Notes: generated by a model from the letters alone, not told the origin. Shown: positions 8,795 through 17,194, counted from the first letter of the stretch. The stretch is 64,000 nucleotides of DNA from CAWHYG01 sp963833505 (GCA_963833505.1 CAWHYG010000007.1:1364001-1428000), one strand, 5' to 3'. Program-made: numbers and translations.

Positions 8795-8968
8795 GCCGGC
8801 GATGCATCCTGTCGATCCGGCCCGTCCCTTGTGCCTTGATCAGGTGCCGGACACCTCGTTGCGCGATTCCCCGTCCCTGCGCTAGACTGCAAGACTCGCC
8901 CTGATCCGGCGGATCGGCGCGAGGTCGCTCGGCCGCTAACGTGCCTGAAGGTCGCCACCGAGGAGCCG

Positions 8969-10576
8969 ATGGACATTCTTTCATCCCAGATTGATACGAA
9001 CGATCCCGAGTACCAGGAGAATCGGAAGAACAATCTGAGGCTTCGGGACGATCTGCGGGAGCTGACCGAGCACCTCCGCCGCGGAGGCCCGCCCGAATCC
9101 AGGCGCAAGCACACGGAGCGCGGCAAGCTCCTCGTCCGCGAGAGGATCGACCGGCTGCTGGACCCCGGAAGCCCATTCCTGGAGCTTTCGATCCTGGCCG
9201 CGCACGGGGTCTACGAAGACGACCTGCCCGCGGCCGGGATCGTCACCGGCATCGGCCGATGCCAGGGGATCGAGTGCATGCTGGTGGCCAACGACGCCAC
9301 GGTGAAGGGCGGCACCTATCATCCCATCACGGTGCGAAAACACATCCGGGCCCAGGAGATCGCGCTGGAGAACCAACTTCCCTGCGTCTACCTGGTGGAT
9401 TCGGGCGGCGCCTTCCTGCCTTTGCAGGATCAGGTCTTCCCGGACGAGAAACACTTCGGGCGCATCTTCTACAATCAGGCCCGCCTCTCCGCCGCCGGCA
9501 TCCCGCAGATCGCGGCCGTGCTGGGCTCCTGCACGGCGGGGGGCGCCTACGTGCCCGCCATGTCGGATGAAACCGTGATTGTGAAAGGGAACGGCACGAT
9601 CTTCCTGGGCGGCCCTCCCCTGGTCAAGGCGGCCACCGGCGAGGAGGTGACCGCCGAAGACCTGGGAGGCGCGGACGTGCACTGCCGGACCTCCGGCGTG
9701 ACCGACCACCTGGCCCAGGACGACCCTCACGCCCTCGAGATCGTGCGCGACATCGTGGGGAACCTGAATCGGAAGAAGTCGATCTCCCTCGACGTCCGCC
9801 CGCCCGAAGAACCGGCCTACGATCCGGACGAGCTTTACGGAATCATCCCGAAGGATCTGAAGCGGCCCTTCGAGATCCGGGAGGTCATCGCCCGGCTGGT
9901 CGACGGCAGCCACTTCCATGAGTTCAAGGCCCTCTACGGTCCGACCCTGGTCACCGGATTCGCGCGAATCCACGGCTATCCCGTCGGAATCCTGGCCAAC
10001 AACGGCATCCTCTTTTCGGAAAGCTCGCTCAAGGGAGCCCATTTCATCGAGCTGTGCTGCCAGCGGCGGATCCCGCTGCTCTTCCTGCAGAACATCACCG
10101 GGTTCATGGTCGGCCGGCGCTACGAGGCCGGCGGCATCGCCAAGGACGGCGCCAAGCTGGTGCAGGCGGTGGCGGGAGCCGACGTCCCCAAGATCACCGT
10201 GATCGTCGGGGGCTCCTTCGGCGCGGGAAACTACGGGATGTGCGGCCGGGCCTACGCGCCGCGATTCCTCTTCATGTGGCCGAATGCCCGCATCTCGGTG
10301 ATGGGGGGCGAGCAGGCCGCCAGCGTGCTCGTCACGGTGAAGAAAGACCAGCTCGCAGCCCAGGGCAAGACCCTGAGCCCCGAGGATGAGGAAGCGATCC
10401 GACGGCCCATCCTGGAAAAATACGAGCGCGAAGGGCATCCGTACTACTCGAGCGCGCGGCTCTGGGATGACGGCATTCTCGATCCTCTCCAGACCCGGCC
10501 GGCCCTGGCCCTCGCGCTTTCGGCCACGTTGAACGCGCCGATTCCGGCGACGACCTTCCCGGTCTTCCGGATGTGA
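8969..10576 (+). CDS. mccB: Acyl-CoA carboxylase carboxyltransferase, probably methylcrotonyl-CoA carboxylase beta
   Basis: Carboxyltransferase subunit of a biotin-dependent acyl-CoA carboxylase, 535 residues, matching the length of methylcrotonyl-CoA carboxylase beta. It moves CO2 from carboxybiotin to 3-methylcrotonyl-CoA in leucine breakdown. Visible are the two crotonase-like halves, with Gly-rich acyl-CoA/biotin oxyanion segments GSCTAGGAYVPAMSDE (about 190) and GGSFGAGNYGMCGRAY (about 415), and the family sequence VANDATVKGGTYHPITV. It heads an operon with an enoyl-CoA hydratase, biotin carboxylase and biotin carrier, which supports the leucine role over propionyl- or geranyl-CoA carboxylase. 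Confidence 0.88.
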   Translation: MDILSSQIDTNDPEYQENRKNNLRLRDDLRELTEHLRRGGPPESRRKHTERGKLLVRERIDRLLDPGSPFLELSILAAHGVYEDDLPAAGIVTGIGRCQGIECMLVANDATVKGGTYHPITVRKHIRAQEIALENQLPCVYLVDSGGAFLPLQDQVFPDEKHFGRIFYNQARLSAAGIPQIAAVLGSCTAGGAYVPAMSDETVIVKGNGTIFLGGPPLVKAATGEEVTAEDLGGADVHCRTSGVTDHLAQDDPHALEIVRDIVGNLNRKKSISLDVRPPEEPAYDPDELYGIIPKDLKRPFEIREVIARLVDGSHFHEFKALYGPTLVTGFARIHGYPVGILANNGILFSESSLKGAHFIELCCQRRIPLLFLQNITGFMVGRRYEAGGIAKDGAKLVQAVAGADVPKITVIVGGSFGAGNYGMCGRAYAPRFLFMWPNARISVMGGEQAASVLVTVKKDQLAAQGKTLSPEDEEAIRRPILEKYEREGHPYYSSARLWDDGILDPLQTRPALALALSATLNAPIPATTFPVFRM

Positions 10577-10590
10577 CGGCGCGGCTGCGG

Positions 10591-10763
10591 CGGTTGAAGT
10601 GCGATGACGCCGAGTGATATAGAGGACAGACCTGTGGCGGCGCGATGATACCGGATCTGAGGGCGGCTCGTGGAGGTCCGATGACACCGGGTGATCCGAA
10701 GCACGAGCCCGTGGAGGTGCGATGACACCAATTCTGACAGCCGGGCCATTGGAGGTGCGATGA
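10591..10763 (+). repeat. Tandem ribosome-site/ATG modules forming overlapping micro-ORFs
   Basis: About five imperfect 36-41 bp copies of a module like GGAGGTGCGATGACACC lie between mccB and the hydratase, with ATGs at 10604, 10645, 10681, 10722 and 10760. They create short frames 10604-10648 (MTPSDIEDRPVAAR), 10645-10725 (26 codons) and 10722-10763 (MTPILTAGPLEVR). Each ends in a TGA overlapping the next ATG as ATGA; the last overlaps the hydratase start. The array looks like duplication of the hydratase's own initiation site. Confidence 0.75.
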
Positions 10764-11821
10764 CATCCGGTGAATCCGAACGCGCCGGCGGCAAGCTCCG
10801 AGTGCTGGATCGGGGAGTTTTCCGCGAGGTGCGGCTGAACCGGCCGGCGGTCCACAACGCGCTGGATGAGGAACTCATCTCCGCTCTGACCGTGGTTTTT
10901 CGCGAGCTTCGCGAGGAAGCGGCGGCCGCATCCGCCGGGTCGTCCACGCGGGCCGGCGTGGAACCCGATCCCGCCGGGTCGTTCCCGCGGGCCGGCGGCG
11001 GACCCGACGTCGATTCCGTCGCGTCGTTCCCCAGGGCCGTTCTCCTTTCCGCGGAAGGACGATCGTTCTGCGCCGGAGCTGACGTCCACTACATGCGGCG
11101 GGTCGCCTCCTACTCGGTCGAGGAGAATCTCGAAGACGCGCGCAGGCTCTCCGCGCTCTTTCAGGCGATGCGGGATTGCCCCCTGTTCATCGTCGGGCGG
11201 ATCCAGGGGGCCACGCTGGGCGGCGGAACCGGCCTCGCGGCCTGCTGCGATCTCGCCGTCGCCTCCGTTGATGCGCGGTTCGGATTCACCGAGGTCCGGC
11301 TCGGGATCATTCCCTCCGTGATCTCTCCGTTCGTGCTCGACCGGATCGGCGCCGCGCACGGGCGGACGCTGTTTCCCACGGGCGAGATCTTCGGCGCCGC
11401 CGAAGCCCTCCGGATCGGTCTAATCGATCGAGTCGCCTCCCCCGACCGGCTCGACGCGACGATCGACGCCGTCGCGGCCGAGTTGCGGGCGGCCGCGCCG
11501 CTGGCCTCGCGCGAAGCCAAGGCGATCGTGGCGCGGGTCGCCCCGAGGCTGCCGCTGTCCCTGCCTCGAGCGTTCGAGCCTGGCCCCGGGGCGACCGGAG
11601 CCGGGACGTCATCGACGGAGCCGGAGGCGGCGCCTGCGCCGGAGCTGGAGGCGATGAAACCGGCGACGCAGGTTTCCTCGCGATCCGACGGAGCGCTGTT
11701 CGAGGAAACGGCGCGCACGATCGCGCGCCTGCGCGCGTCCGCGGAAGCGCGGGAAGGAATGGCGGCCTTCCTCGAGAAGAGGCCCGCCCGATGGAACCGG
11801 GATCCGAAAGGCGAGGCATGA
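10760..11821 (+). CDS. Enoyl-CoA hydratase/isomerase, probable 3-methylglutaconyl-CoA hydratase
   Basis: Crotonase-fold enzyme of 353 residues, about 90 longer than usual. Core motifs are NRPAVHNALDEELISAL, SFCAGADVHYM (oxyanion hole), GATLGGGTGLAACCDLAVAS and FGFTEVRLGIIP. In this operon the likely reaction is hydration of 3-methylglutaconyl-CoA to HMG-CoA. The extra length comes from two low-complexity inserts. One, at about residues 54-92, has three imperfect 12-13 residue repeats (PAGSFPRAGGGPD type). The other is a Pro/Glu/Ala segment at about 273-305. ATG 10760 follows GGAGG at the standard distance. Confidence 0.85.
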   Translation: MTSGESERAGGKLRVLDRGVFREVRLNRPAVHNALDEELISALTVVFRELREEAAAASAGSSTRAGVEPDPAGSFPRAGGGPDVDSVASFPRAVLLSAEGRSFCAGADVHYMRRVASYSVEENLEDARRLSALFQAMRDCPLFIVGRIQGATLGGGTGLAACCDLAVASVDARFGFTEVRLGIIPSVISPFVLDRIGAAHGRTLFPTGEIFGAAEALRIGLIDRVASPDRLDATIDAVAAELRAAAPLASREAKAIVARVAPRLPLSLPRAFEPGPGATGAGTSSTEPEAAPAPELEAMKPATQVSSRSDGALFEETARTIARLRASAEAREGMAAFLEKRPARWNRDPKGEA

Positions 11822-12039
11822 TCGCCGGCGCCGGGATGCAGCCGCGAGCCGGGTGGGATCACAGCAGAGAGTCCAGGCAGCAACAGCCGAACCCCACGGA
11901 GCAGAGCGGTGAACAACGGAGCAGCCAACAGCAGAGAGCAGACACCGGAACGGTACACAGCAGAACGGTGCACAGCAGAAAGATACCCAGGAGAACGGTG
12001 CACAACAGAACGGTCATCAGAAAGGAGCCGCAGCCTTGA
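11818..12039 (+). CDS. Possible small ORF bridging hydratase and biotin carboxylase
   Basis: A 73-codon frame whose ATG overlaps the hydratase stop (ATGA) and whose TGA overlaps the TTG start of the biotin carboxylase (TTGA). AAAGGCGAGG precedes the ATG. The product is hydrophilic, Gln/Arg-rich, with five 5-residue repeats of the TVHSR type. No family is recognised. Exact overlap at both ends argues that ribosomes may pass through it, coupling the flanking genes; the peptide itself may have no function. Spacer DNA remains possible. Confidence 0.35.
   Translation: MIAGAGMQPRAGWDHSRESRQQQPNPTEQSGEQRSSQQQRADTGTVHSRTVHSRKIPRRTVHNRTVIRKEPQP
11948..12022 (+). repeat. 15-bp tandem repeat, five copies
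   Basis: Five adjacent 15-base units of consensus GAACGGTGCACAGCA begin at 11948, 11963, 11978, 11993 and 12008. The third is most diverged. The array ends directly at the AAAGGAG ribosome site of the biotin carboxylase gene. Confidence 0.85.
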
Positions 12040-13625
12040 AGCGGGGCCTGTTTGACACACTTCTCGTCGCCAACCGAGGGGAGATCGCGGTTCGGCTGAT
12101 CCGCGCGGCTCGGGAGATGGGCTTGACCGCGGTCGCGGTCTACTCGGACGCCGACGAGCGGGCCTGCCACGTCCTGGAAGCGGATCGCGCCGTTCGGATC
12201 GGTCCTGCGCCTGCGACCGAGAGCTACCTGAGCATCGAGGCGATCATCGCTGCGGCGCGGGCGGAGGGAGCCCAGGCGATCCATCCCGGATACGGCTTCC
12301 TCGCGGAGAATCCGCTTCTGGCCGAGGCCTGCGAAGCGGCCGGCGTCATTTTCGTCGGTCCGCCGGCCGGAGCGATGCGGCGCATGGGAGACAAATCGGA
12401 AGCCCGGGCGCTGGCCGTGGAATCGGGCGTTCCGGTGGTTCCCGGCTACAACGGCGAAAGCCAGGATGACGCCGTGCTCGCGCGCGAGGCCATCCGGATC
12501 GGATTTCCGCTCCTCATCAAACCGGCGGCCGGCGGCGGGGGCAAGGGCATGAGGCTGGTTCGATCCGCTTCCGACCTTCCGGCCGAGCTGGCCGCATCCC
12601 GGCGCGAGGCCCGCGCCGCCTTCGGCGACGACCGGCTTCTGCTCGAGCGGTTCCTTTCGCCGGTGCGGCACGTCGAGATCCAGGTATTCGCCGACTCCCA
12701 CGGCCGGGCCGTGCATTTGCTCGAACGGGAATGTTCGATCCAGCGCCGGCATCAGAAGATCATCGAGGAGTCCCCGTCTCCCGGCCTTCGGGCCGAAACG
12801 CGGGAGGCGATGGGCCGCGCCGCGGTCGCCTTGACCCGCGCCGCCGGATACCAGAGCGCCGGCACGGTGGAGTTCGTCCTCTCGCCCGACCAGACGTTCC
12901 ATTTCCTCGAGATGAACACGCGCCTGCAGGTCGAACATCCGGTCACCGAGATGATCACCGGGCTCGACCTGGCGCGCCTGCAGGTCCGTGAAGCCATGGG
13001 CGAGCCGCTTCCCTTCCGCCAGGAGGACGTGCGCGGTCGCGGACACGCGATCGAATGCCGCCTCTATGCGGAGAACCCGGCGGCCGGTTTTCTTCCCTCG
13101 GCGGGCGAGATCCTTCTGCTGCGCGAGCCGCGGGGGCCGGGAGTGCGCGTCGACAGCGGCATCGCCGAGGGCTCGACCGTGGGCGTACATTACGACCCCA
13201 TCTTGAGCAAGATCATCGTGCACGCCGAGGATCGGCCCGCCGCGCTTCGCCGGATGCGGCGCGCGCTGGCGGAAACCGTCCTGCTCGGCTTCCCCACCAA
13301 CCTCGAGTTCCTGCAAGCCGTCCTGGCGCATCCGGCGTTCGTCGCCGGCGAAACCCGGACGAGCTTCATCGACGATCATCTGGCGGACTGGAAGTCCGAG
13401 GCGTCCCCGCCCGGCCCGGAGGTGCTGGCCTTCGCCGCCATGGCGGAGGCGCTGTCCGGCCCCGGCGCTCCGTGCGGCAACGGAGGCGGAGGCCGCTCGC
13501 GCGGAGGCCTCGCGGGAGAGTCCGCGAGCGGAAGGCCGGGAACGGGAGCCAGCGGAGATCCATGGTCTCCCTGGGAAAGCGCCCGCGGATTCCGCCTCAG
13601 CCCGGGCCAGGCGGGACGAACATGA
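12036..13625 (+). CDS. Biotin carboxylase subunit of an acyl-CoA carboxylase
   Basis: ATP-grasp biotin carboxylase, 529 residues; it carboxylates carrier-bound biotin using ATP and bicarbonate. Motifs: LLVANRGEIAVRLIRAARE (residues 9-27), HPGYGFLAENP, the ATP-binding glycine loop KPAAGGGGKGM, ERECSIQRRHQKIIEE, and EMNTRLQVEHPVTEMITG with its catalytic Glu and Arg. The C-terminus adds a linker with a Gly/Ser-rich insert and DPWSPWESARGFRLS, which is normally internal to methylcrotonyl-CoA carboxylase alpha. The carrier domain is a separate gene just downstream, so the usual alpha chain is split. Start is TTG 12036 with AAAGGAG 8 bases upstream. Confidence 0.92.
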   Translation: MKRGLFDTLLVANRGEIAVRLIRAAREMGLTAVAVYSDADERACHVLEADRAVRIGPAPATESYLSIEAIIAAARAEGAQAIHPGYGFLAENPLLAEACEAAGVIFVGPPAGAMRRMGDKSEARALAVESGVPVVPGYNGESQDDAVLAREAIRIGFPLLIKPAAGGGGKGMRLVRSASDLPAELAASRREARAAFGDDRLLLERFLSPVRHVEIQVFADSHGRAVHLLERECSIQRRHQKIIEESPSPGLRAETREAMGRAAVALTRAAGYQSAGTVEFVLSPDQTFHFLEMNTRLQVEHPVTEMITGLDLARLQVREAMGEPLPFRQEDVRGRGHAIECRLYAENPAAGFLPSAGEILLLREPRGPGVRVDSGIAEGSTVGVHYDPILSKIIVHAEDRPAALRRMRRALAETVLLGFPTNLEFLQAVLAHPAFVAGETRTSFIDDHLADWKSEASPPGPEVLAFAAMAEALSGPGAPCGNGGGGRSRGGLAGESASGRPGTGASGDPWSPWESARGFRLSPGQAGRT

Positions 13626-13639
13626 AGGCGCATTCATGA
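13622..13639 (+). other. 14-bp duplicated start: micro-ORF between the carboxylase subunits
   Basis: The start region of the carrier gene is duplicated: ATGAAGGCGCATTC is followed at once by ATGAAAGCGCATT. The first copy forms MKAHS-stop. Its ATG overlaps the carboxylase stop and its TGA overlaps the carrier ATG, both as ATGA. Confidence 0.6.
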
Positions 13640-14172
13640 AAGCGCATTGGAAGAGGCTCTACGGCGTGGGCGCCGCGCGCATCCCCGCCGGGATCGAGTT
13701 CGGCGACGGCCGCCTCGATCTGGTCCTCGAGCACGCCGCGCACGAGTACGAGTGCGGCCTGGCCCCGGACGGAAAGCTCCTGCTCCGGAGAGGCGACGAG
13801 ATCTGGAGCGCCTTCGCCGTCCGCCGCGGGGACGAGGTCTGGGTGCACCTGGGCGGGCGCGTGTGGTCTCTCCGGCTTGAGAAGGAGGTCGGCCGCCGAG
13901 CCGGCGCCGCTTCCGCGGGGGCCGGCAACCACGAGCTGCGCGCGCCCATGGTGGGAACGGTCCGCGCCGTCCAGACGCATCCGGGGGATCAGGTCGCGAG
14001 CGGCCAGCCGCTTCTGATCGTGGAAGCGATGAAGATGGAGCACGTGCTCAAGGCCCCGCGCGACGGGCAGGTGGCGAGCGTGCAATGTGCGGTGGGCGAC
14101 CTGGTCGACCTGGGTCAGGTGCTTCTGCGCCTGGCGCCGGATGAACGAGAAAAGGAACGCGAAGGCGGTTGA
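13636..14172 (+). CDS. Biotin carboxyl carrier protein
   Basis: A 178-residue biotin carrier subunit. Residues about 100-170 form the biotinyl domain, with the modified lysine in EAMKMEHVLKAP and the opening APMVGTVRAVQTHPGDQV. Residues 1-90 resemble the beta-rich BT linker of methylcrotonyl/propionyl-CoA carboxylase alpha chains. With the upstream carboxylase it reconstitutes a complete alpha chain in two polypeptides. ATG 13636 overlaps the stop of the MKAHS micro-ORF. Confidence 0.9.
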   Translation: MKAHWKRLYGVGAARIPAGIEFGDGRLDLVLEHAAHEYECGLAPDGKLLLRRGDEIWSAFAVRRGDEVWVHLGGRVWSLRLEKEVGRRAGAASAGAGNHELRAPMVGTVRAVQTHPGDQVASGQPLLIVEAMKMEHVLKAPRDGQVASVQCAVGDLVDLGQVLLRLAPDEREKEREGG

Positions 14173-14558
14173 CCGCTCTGAGATGTCCGTTCGCAGATGA
14201 CGAAGAAGCGAGCCGGATCCCAGGTGTCTTTTTTCACATGATCTGGTGACGGGTGATGCAAAAGGAGAAGAACCTCCAAGAATGCTTGACTTGGACTTTC
14301 GAATCTCGTGCTTGCGCGGTAAATTGAACATAAGGGTTGCAGGCGTCCGCCTGCGTCCTGGTTCGGGCCCGGCCGGTGCAGCGATGGTGCGCCTGAGGTG
14401 CATCCCTGCGGTATATATATAGGGAGGGTCCACCGGGCCTTGGACGCTTCGTCGGTCCTGCTGGAATCGGATCGGAACACGCCTGACGGGCGCGCCGGGA
14501 CTCGAAAACCCGGAAACCGGGGACATCGCGGGGCGGCTCCCCGCCTGAGGAGAACAGC
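14173..14558 (+). other. Leader of the HMG-CoA synthase operon
   Basis: This 386-base gap contains an unusually AT-rich tract, TATATATATA at 14412-14421, followed by AGGGAGGG, in an otherwise GC-rich sequence. It could be a -10 element, but no -35 at the right distance is convincing. TTGACT at 14286 lacks a spaced partner. No gene is supported. Confidence 0.3.
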
Positions 14559-15611
14559 ATGGAGGTCGGAATCGTCGGATACGGCGCCTACGTTCCGCGT
14601 CACCGGATCAAGGTCGAGGAGATCGCCAAGGTCTGGGGCGCCGATGCGCCGTCCTTCAAGAAGGGGCTGATGCTGCGCGAGAAGTCGGTCCCCTCGCGGG
14701 ATCAGGACACCATCACGATGTCGGTGGAGGCCGCGCGCCACGCCATCCGGCGCGCCGGGGTCGATGCGGAGAGGATCGGCGCGATCTACGTCGGCTCCGA
14801 GTCCCATCCGTACGCGGTCAAGCCGAGCGGAACCGTGGTGGCCGAGGCCATCGGCGCCGTTCCCGAGATCCACTGCGCCGACTTCGAATTCGCGTGCAAG
14901 GCGGGCACCGAGGGGATGTTCGTCGCGCTCTCGCTGGTCAAGGCGGAGCAGATGGACTACGCCCTCGGCATCGGCGCGGACACCTCCCAGGGCGCTCCCG
15001 GAGACGCGCTCGAATACTCCGCCTCCGCCGGCGCGGCCGCGTTCCTCTTCGGGCGCGAACGGCTCGTCGCCGTCTGCGAGGCGACCTATTCCTACATGAC
15101 CGACACGCCCGACTTCTGGCGCCGCGAGTATCAGTTCTATCCGCGGCACGCGGGGCGTTTCACGGGCGAGCCCTCCTACTTCAAGCACGTCCTCGCCTGC
15201 GCCCGCAATCTGATGGCCCGGACGAACACCACGCCGGACGACTTCCGCTGGGCGGTCTTCCACCAGCCCAACGGCAAGTTCCCCATGCGGGCCGCCGAGG
15301 AGCTCGGGTTCGCCCGGGAGAAGGTGGAACAGGGCTGGCTCAGCCCCACCCTGGGCAACACCTACTCCGGCTCGTCTCCGATGGGGCTGACCGCCATCCT
15401 CGACGTGGCGCGGCCCGGTGATCGGATCTTCATGGTCAGCTATGGCTCCGGGGCCGGCAGCGACGGATTCATCTGGCGGGTGACCGACCGGATCGACGAG
15501 GTCCGGAACCTCGCGCCCCAGACGCGGGCGCAGCTCACCGACCGCCCGATCTACCTCGACTACGGGACCTACGCCAAGTTCCGCGGCAAGATCAAGAAGC
15601 TCGCCGAGTGA
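14559..15611 (+). CDS. Hydroxymethylglutaryl-CoA synthase, archaeal type
   Basis: A 350-residue thiolase-fold enzyme that condenses acetyl-CoA with acetoacetyl-CoA to HMG-CoA. Length and sequence match the archaeal family rather than eukaryotic or Gram-positive MvaS. Catalytic residues visible: Glu81 in GSESHPYAVKPS, nucleophilic Cys113 in DFEFACKAGTEGM, and His in VFHQPNGKFP. The first gene of a tight three-gene operon with thiolase and DUF35, exactly the trio that forms a channelling complex in archaea. HMG-CoA could feed a mevalonate route or be linked to the leucine operon immediately upstream; no HMG-CoA reductase or lyase is in the window. Confidence 0.92.
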   Translation: MEVGIVGYGAYVPRHRIKVEEIAKVWGADAPSFKKGLMLREKSVPSRDQDTITMSVEAARHAIRRAGVDAERIGAIYVGSESHPYAVKPSGTVVAEAIGAVPEIHCADFEFACKAGTEGMFVALSLVKAEQMDYALGIGADTSQGAPGDALEYSASAGAAAFLFGRERLVAVCEATYSYMTDTPDFWRREYQFYPRHAGRFTGEPSYFKHVLACARNLMARTNTTPDDFRWAVFHQPNGKFPMRAAEELGFAREKVEQGWLSPTLGNTYSGSSPMGLTAILDVARPGDRIFMVSYGSGAGSDGFIWRVTDRIDEVRNLAPQTRAQLTDRPIYLDYGTYAKFRGKIKKLAE

Positions 15612-15628
15612 GCAAGGAGAGACACAAG

Positions 15629-16786
15629 ATGCGCGACGTCGCCGTCATCGGAGTTGGACAGAACCGGTGGGGAGAGCTCTGGGAGAAGTCCCACCGGCAG
15701 ATCTGGACGGAAGCCGCCCTGGAAGCGATCGACGACGCCGGAGTCGATCACGTCGACGCCCTGTACGTCGGCTGCATGAGCGGCGGGCTTTTCATGGGCC
15801 AGGAGCATCTCGGCGCGCTCCTGGCGGATCAGCTCGGTCTCGGGCCCATCCCGGGCACCCGGGTCGAATCGGCCTGCGCCTCCGGGGGGCTCTCGTTCCG
15901 CCAAGCCTATCTGGCGGTCGCCTCGGGCGAGCACGATCTGGTTCTCGCGACCGGCGTGGAGAAGATGACCGACGTGGACGGCGGAGCCGCCACCTACGCG
16001 CTCTCCACGGCGGCGGATCAGGAGTACGAGTGCTATCACGGGATCACCTTCCCCGGGCTGTACGCCATGATGGCGCGCGTGCACATGCACCGGTATGGCA
16101 CGACCCGGAAGCAGCTCGCTGAGGTGGCGGTCAAGAACCACCGGAACGGCGCCCTGAATCCGCTGGCCCAGTACCGCTCGCCGGTGACGGCCGAGCAGGT
16201 CATGAGCTCGGTCCTGGTGGCGGATCCGCTTCGGATCCTCGACTGCTCCCCCGTCACCGACGGCGCCGCCGCGGTCGTGCTGGCCCCGTTGGAGCTGGCG
16301 CGAAAGACGGTGAAGGGTCCGCTGGTGCGGGTTGCCGCCTCGGCGCATGCCACCGACGCTCTCGCCCTGCACGATCGCGAGGATCTGGCCTGGCTGGGCT
16401 CGACGCAGAAAGCCGCCGAGCAGGCCTACCGGCAGGCCGGCGTCAGTCCGTCCGACCTCTCGTTCTGCGAGGTCCACGACTGCTTCACCATCGCCGAGAT
16501 CATGGTGATCGAGGCTCTCGGTCTGACTGACAAAGGCCGCGGCGGCGCCGCGGCCGAATCGGGTTATACAGCGCTGGACGGCAGGATCCCGATCAACCCG
16601 AGCGGGGGCCTCAAGTCCAAGGGGCATCCGGTCGGCGCCACCGGCATCGCCCAGATCCGCGAGGCCGTTCAGCAGCTCCGCGGCGTCTGCGGCGACCGGC
16701 AGATCAAGGGAGCCCGGCTGGGCCTGACCCAGAACATGGGCGGCACCGGGGCCAGCACGGTCGTTCACATCCTCGAGCGGGTTTAG
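15629..16786 (+). CDS. Acetyl-CoA acetyltransferase (archaeal-type thiolase)
   Basis: A 385-residue thiolase of the SCP-x/archaeal branch that condenses two acetyl-CoA to acetoacetyl-CoA. Visible: nucleophilic Cys in VESACASGGLSFRQAY (about residue 85), CEVHDCFTIAEI (catalytic His near 290), NPSGGLKSKGHPVGATG (about 338) near the C-terminal catalytic region. Start ATG 15629 with AAGGAGA 8 bases upstream is preferred over a GTG overlapping the previous stop. In archaea this thiolase hands acetoacetyl-CoA directly to HMG-CoA synthase. Confidence 0.92.
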   Translation: MRDVAVIGVGQNRWGELWEKSHRQIWTEAALEAIDDAGVDHVDALYVGCMSGGLFMGQEHLGALLADQLGLGPIPGTRVESACASGGLSFRQAYLAVASGEHDLVLATGVEKMTDVDGGAATYALSTAADQEYECYHGITFPGLYAMMARVHMHRYGTTRKQLAEVAVKNHRNGALNPLAQYRSPVTAEQVMSSVLVADPLRILDCSPVTDGAAAVVLAPLELARKTVKGPLVRVAASAHATDALALHDREDLAWLGSTQKAAEQAYRQAGVSPSDLSFCEVHDCFTIAEIMVIEALGLTDKGRGGAAAESGYTALDGRIPINPSGGLKSKGHPVGATGIAQIREAVQQLRGVCGDRQIKGARLGLTQNMGGTGASTVVHILERV

Positions 16787-16795
16787 GAGGCGAAG

Positions 16796-17194
16796 ATGAT
16801 CGGTTCACCGCGCTATTGGAGAGAGATGCCGCAGCGCTACCGCTACGAGGCGGCGAAGTGCGACGGCTGCGGCAAGGTCTTCTTCCCTCCGCGCCTCGTG
16901 TGCAATCAGTGCCGCGGCCGGAAGTTCAGCAAGGCGATCCTGGCCCAGACCGGAACGGTGGAGACCTTCACCGTGATCCACGTGGCGCCCGCGGGTTTCG
17001 GCGACGAAACCCCCTACGCCGTCGGCCTCGTGAAACTCGATGACGGGGTCAAGATCATGGCCCAGATCGTCGACGTGGAACCGGACGGGCCCGCGATCGG
17101 CGAACGGGTCCGGCTCGAATTCCGCCGGGTCCAGGAGGACGGCCCCTCCGGCGTGATCTGCTACGGCTACAAGTTCGTTCCGATCGCCGGCTGA
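16796..17194 (+). CDS. Zinc-ribbon/OB-fold DUF35 protein
   Basis: A 132-residue DUF35 protein. The N-terminal rubredoxin-like zinc ribbon has CDGC (about residue 22) and CNQC (about 36); the rest is an OB-fold (TVETFTVIHVAP, DDGVKIMAQIVD). In the archaeal complex this protein bridges thiolase and HMG-CoA synthase and shares their CoA-binding site. The gene follows the thiolase by 9 bases and ends the operon. Confidence 0.92.
   Translation: MIGSPRYWREMPQRYRYEAAKCDGCGKVFFPPRLVCNQCRGRKFSKAILAQTGTVETFTVIHVAPAGFGDETPYAVGLVKLDDGVKIMAQIVDVEPDGPAIGERVRLEFRRVQEDGPSGVICYGYKFVPIAG

Noticed and set aside
14412..14421. TATATATATA as a firm promoter call
   Set aside because: No -35 element lies at 16-18 bases; kept only as a remark in the leader entry.
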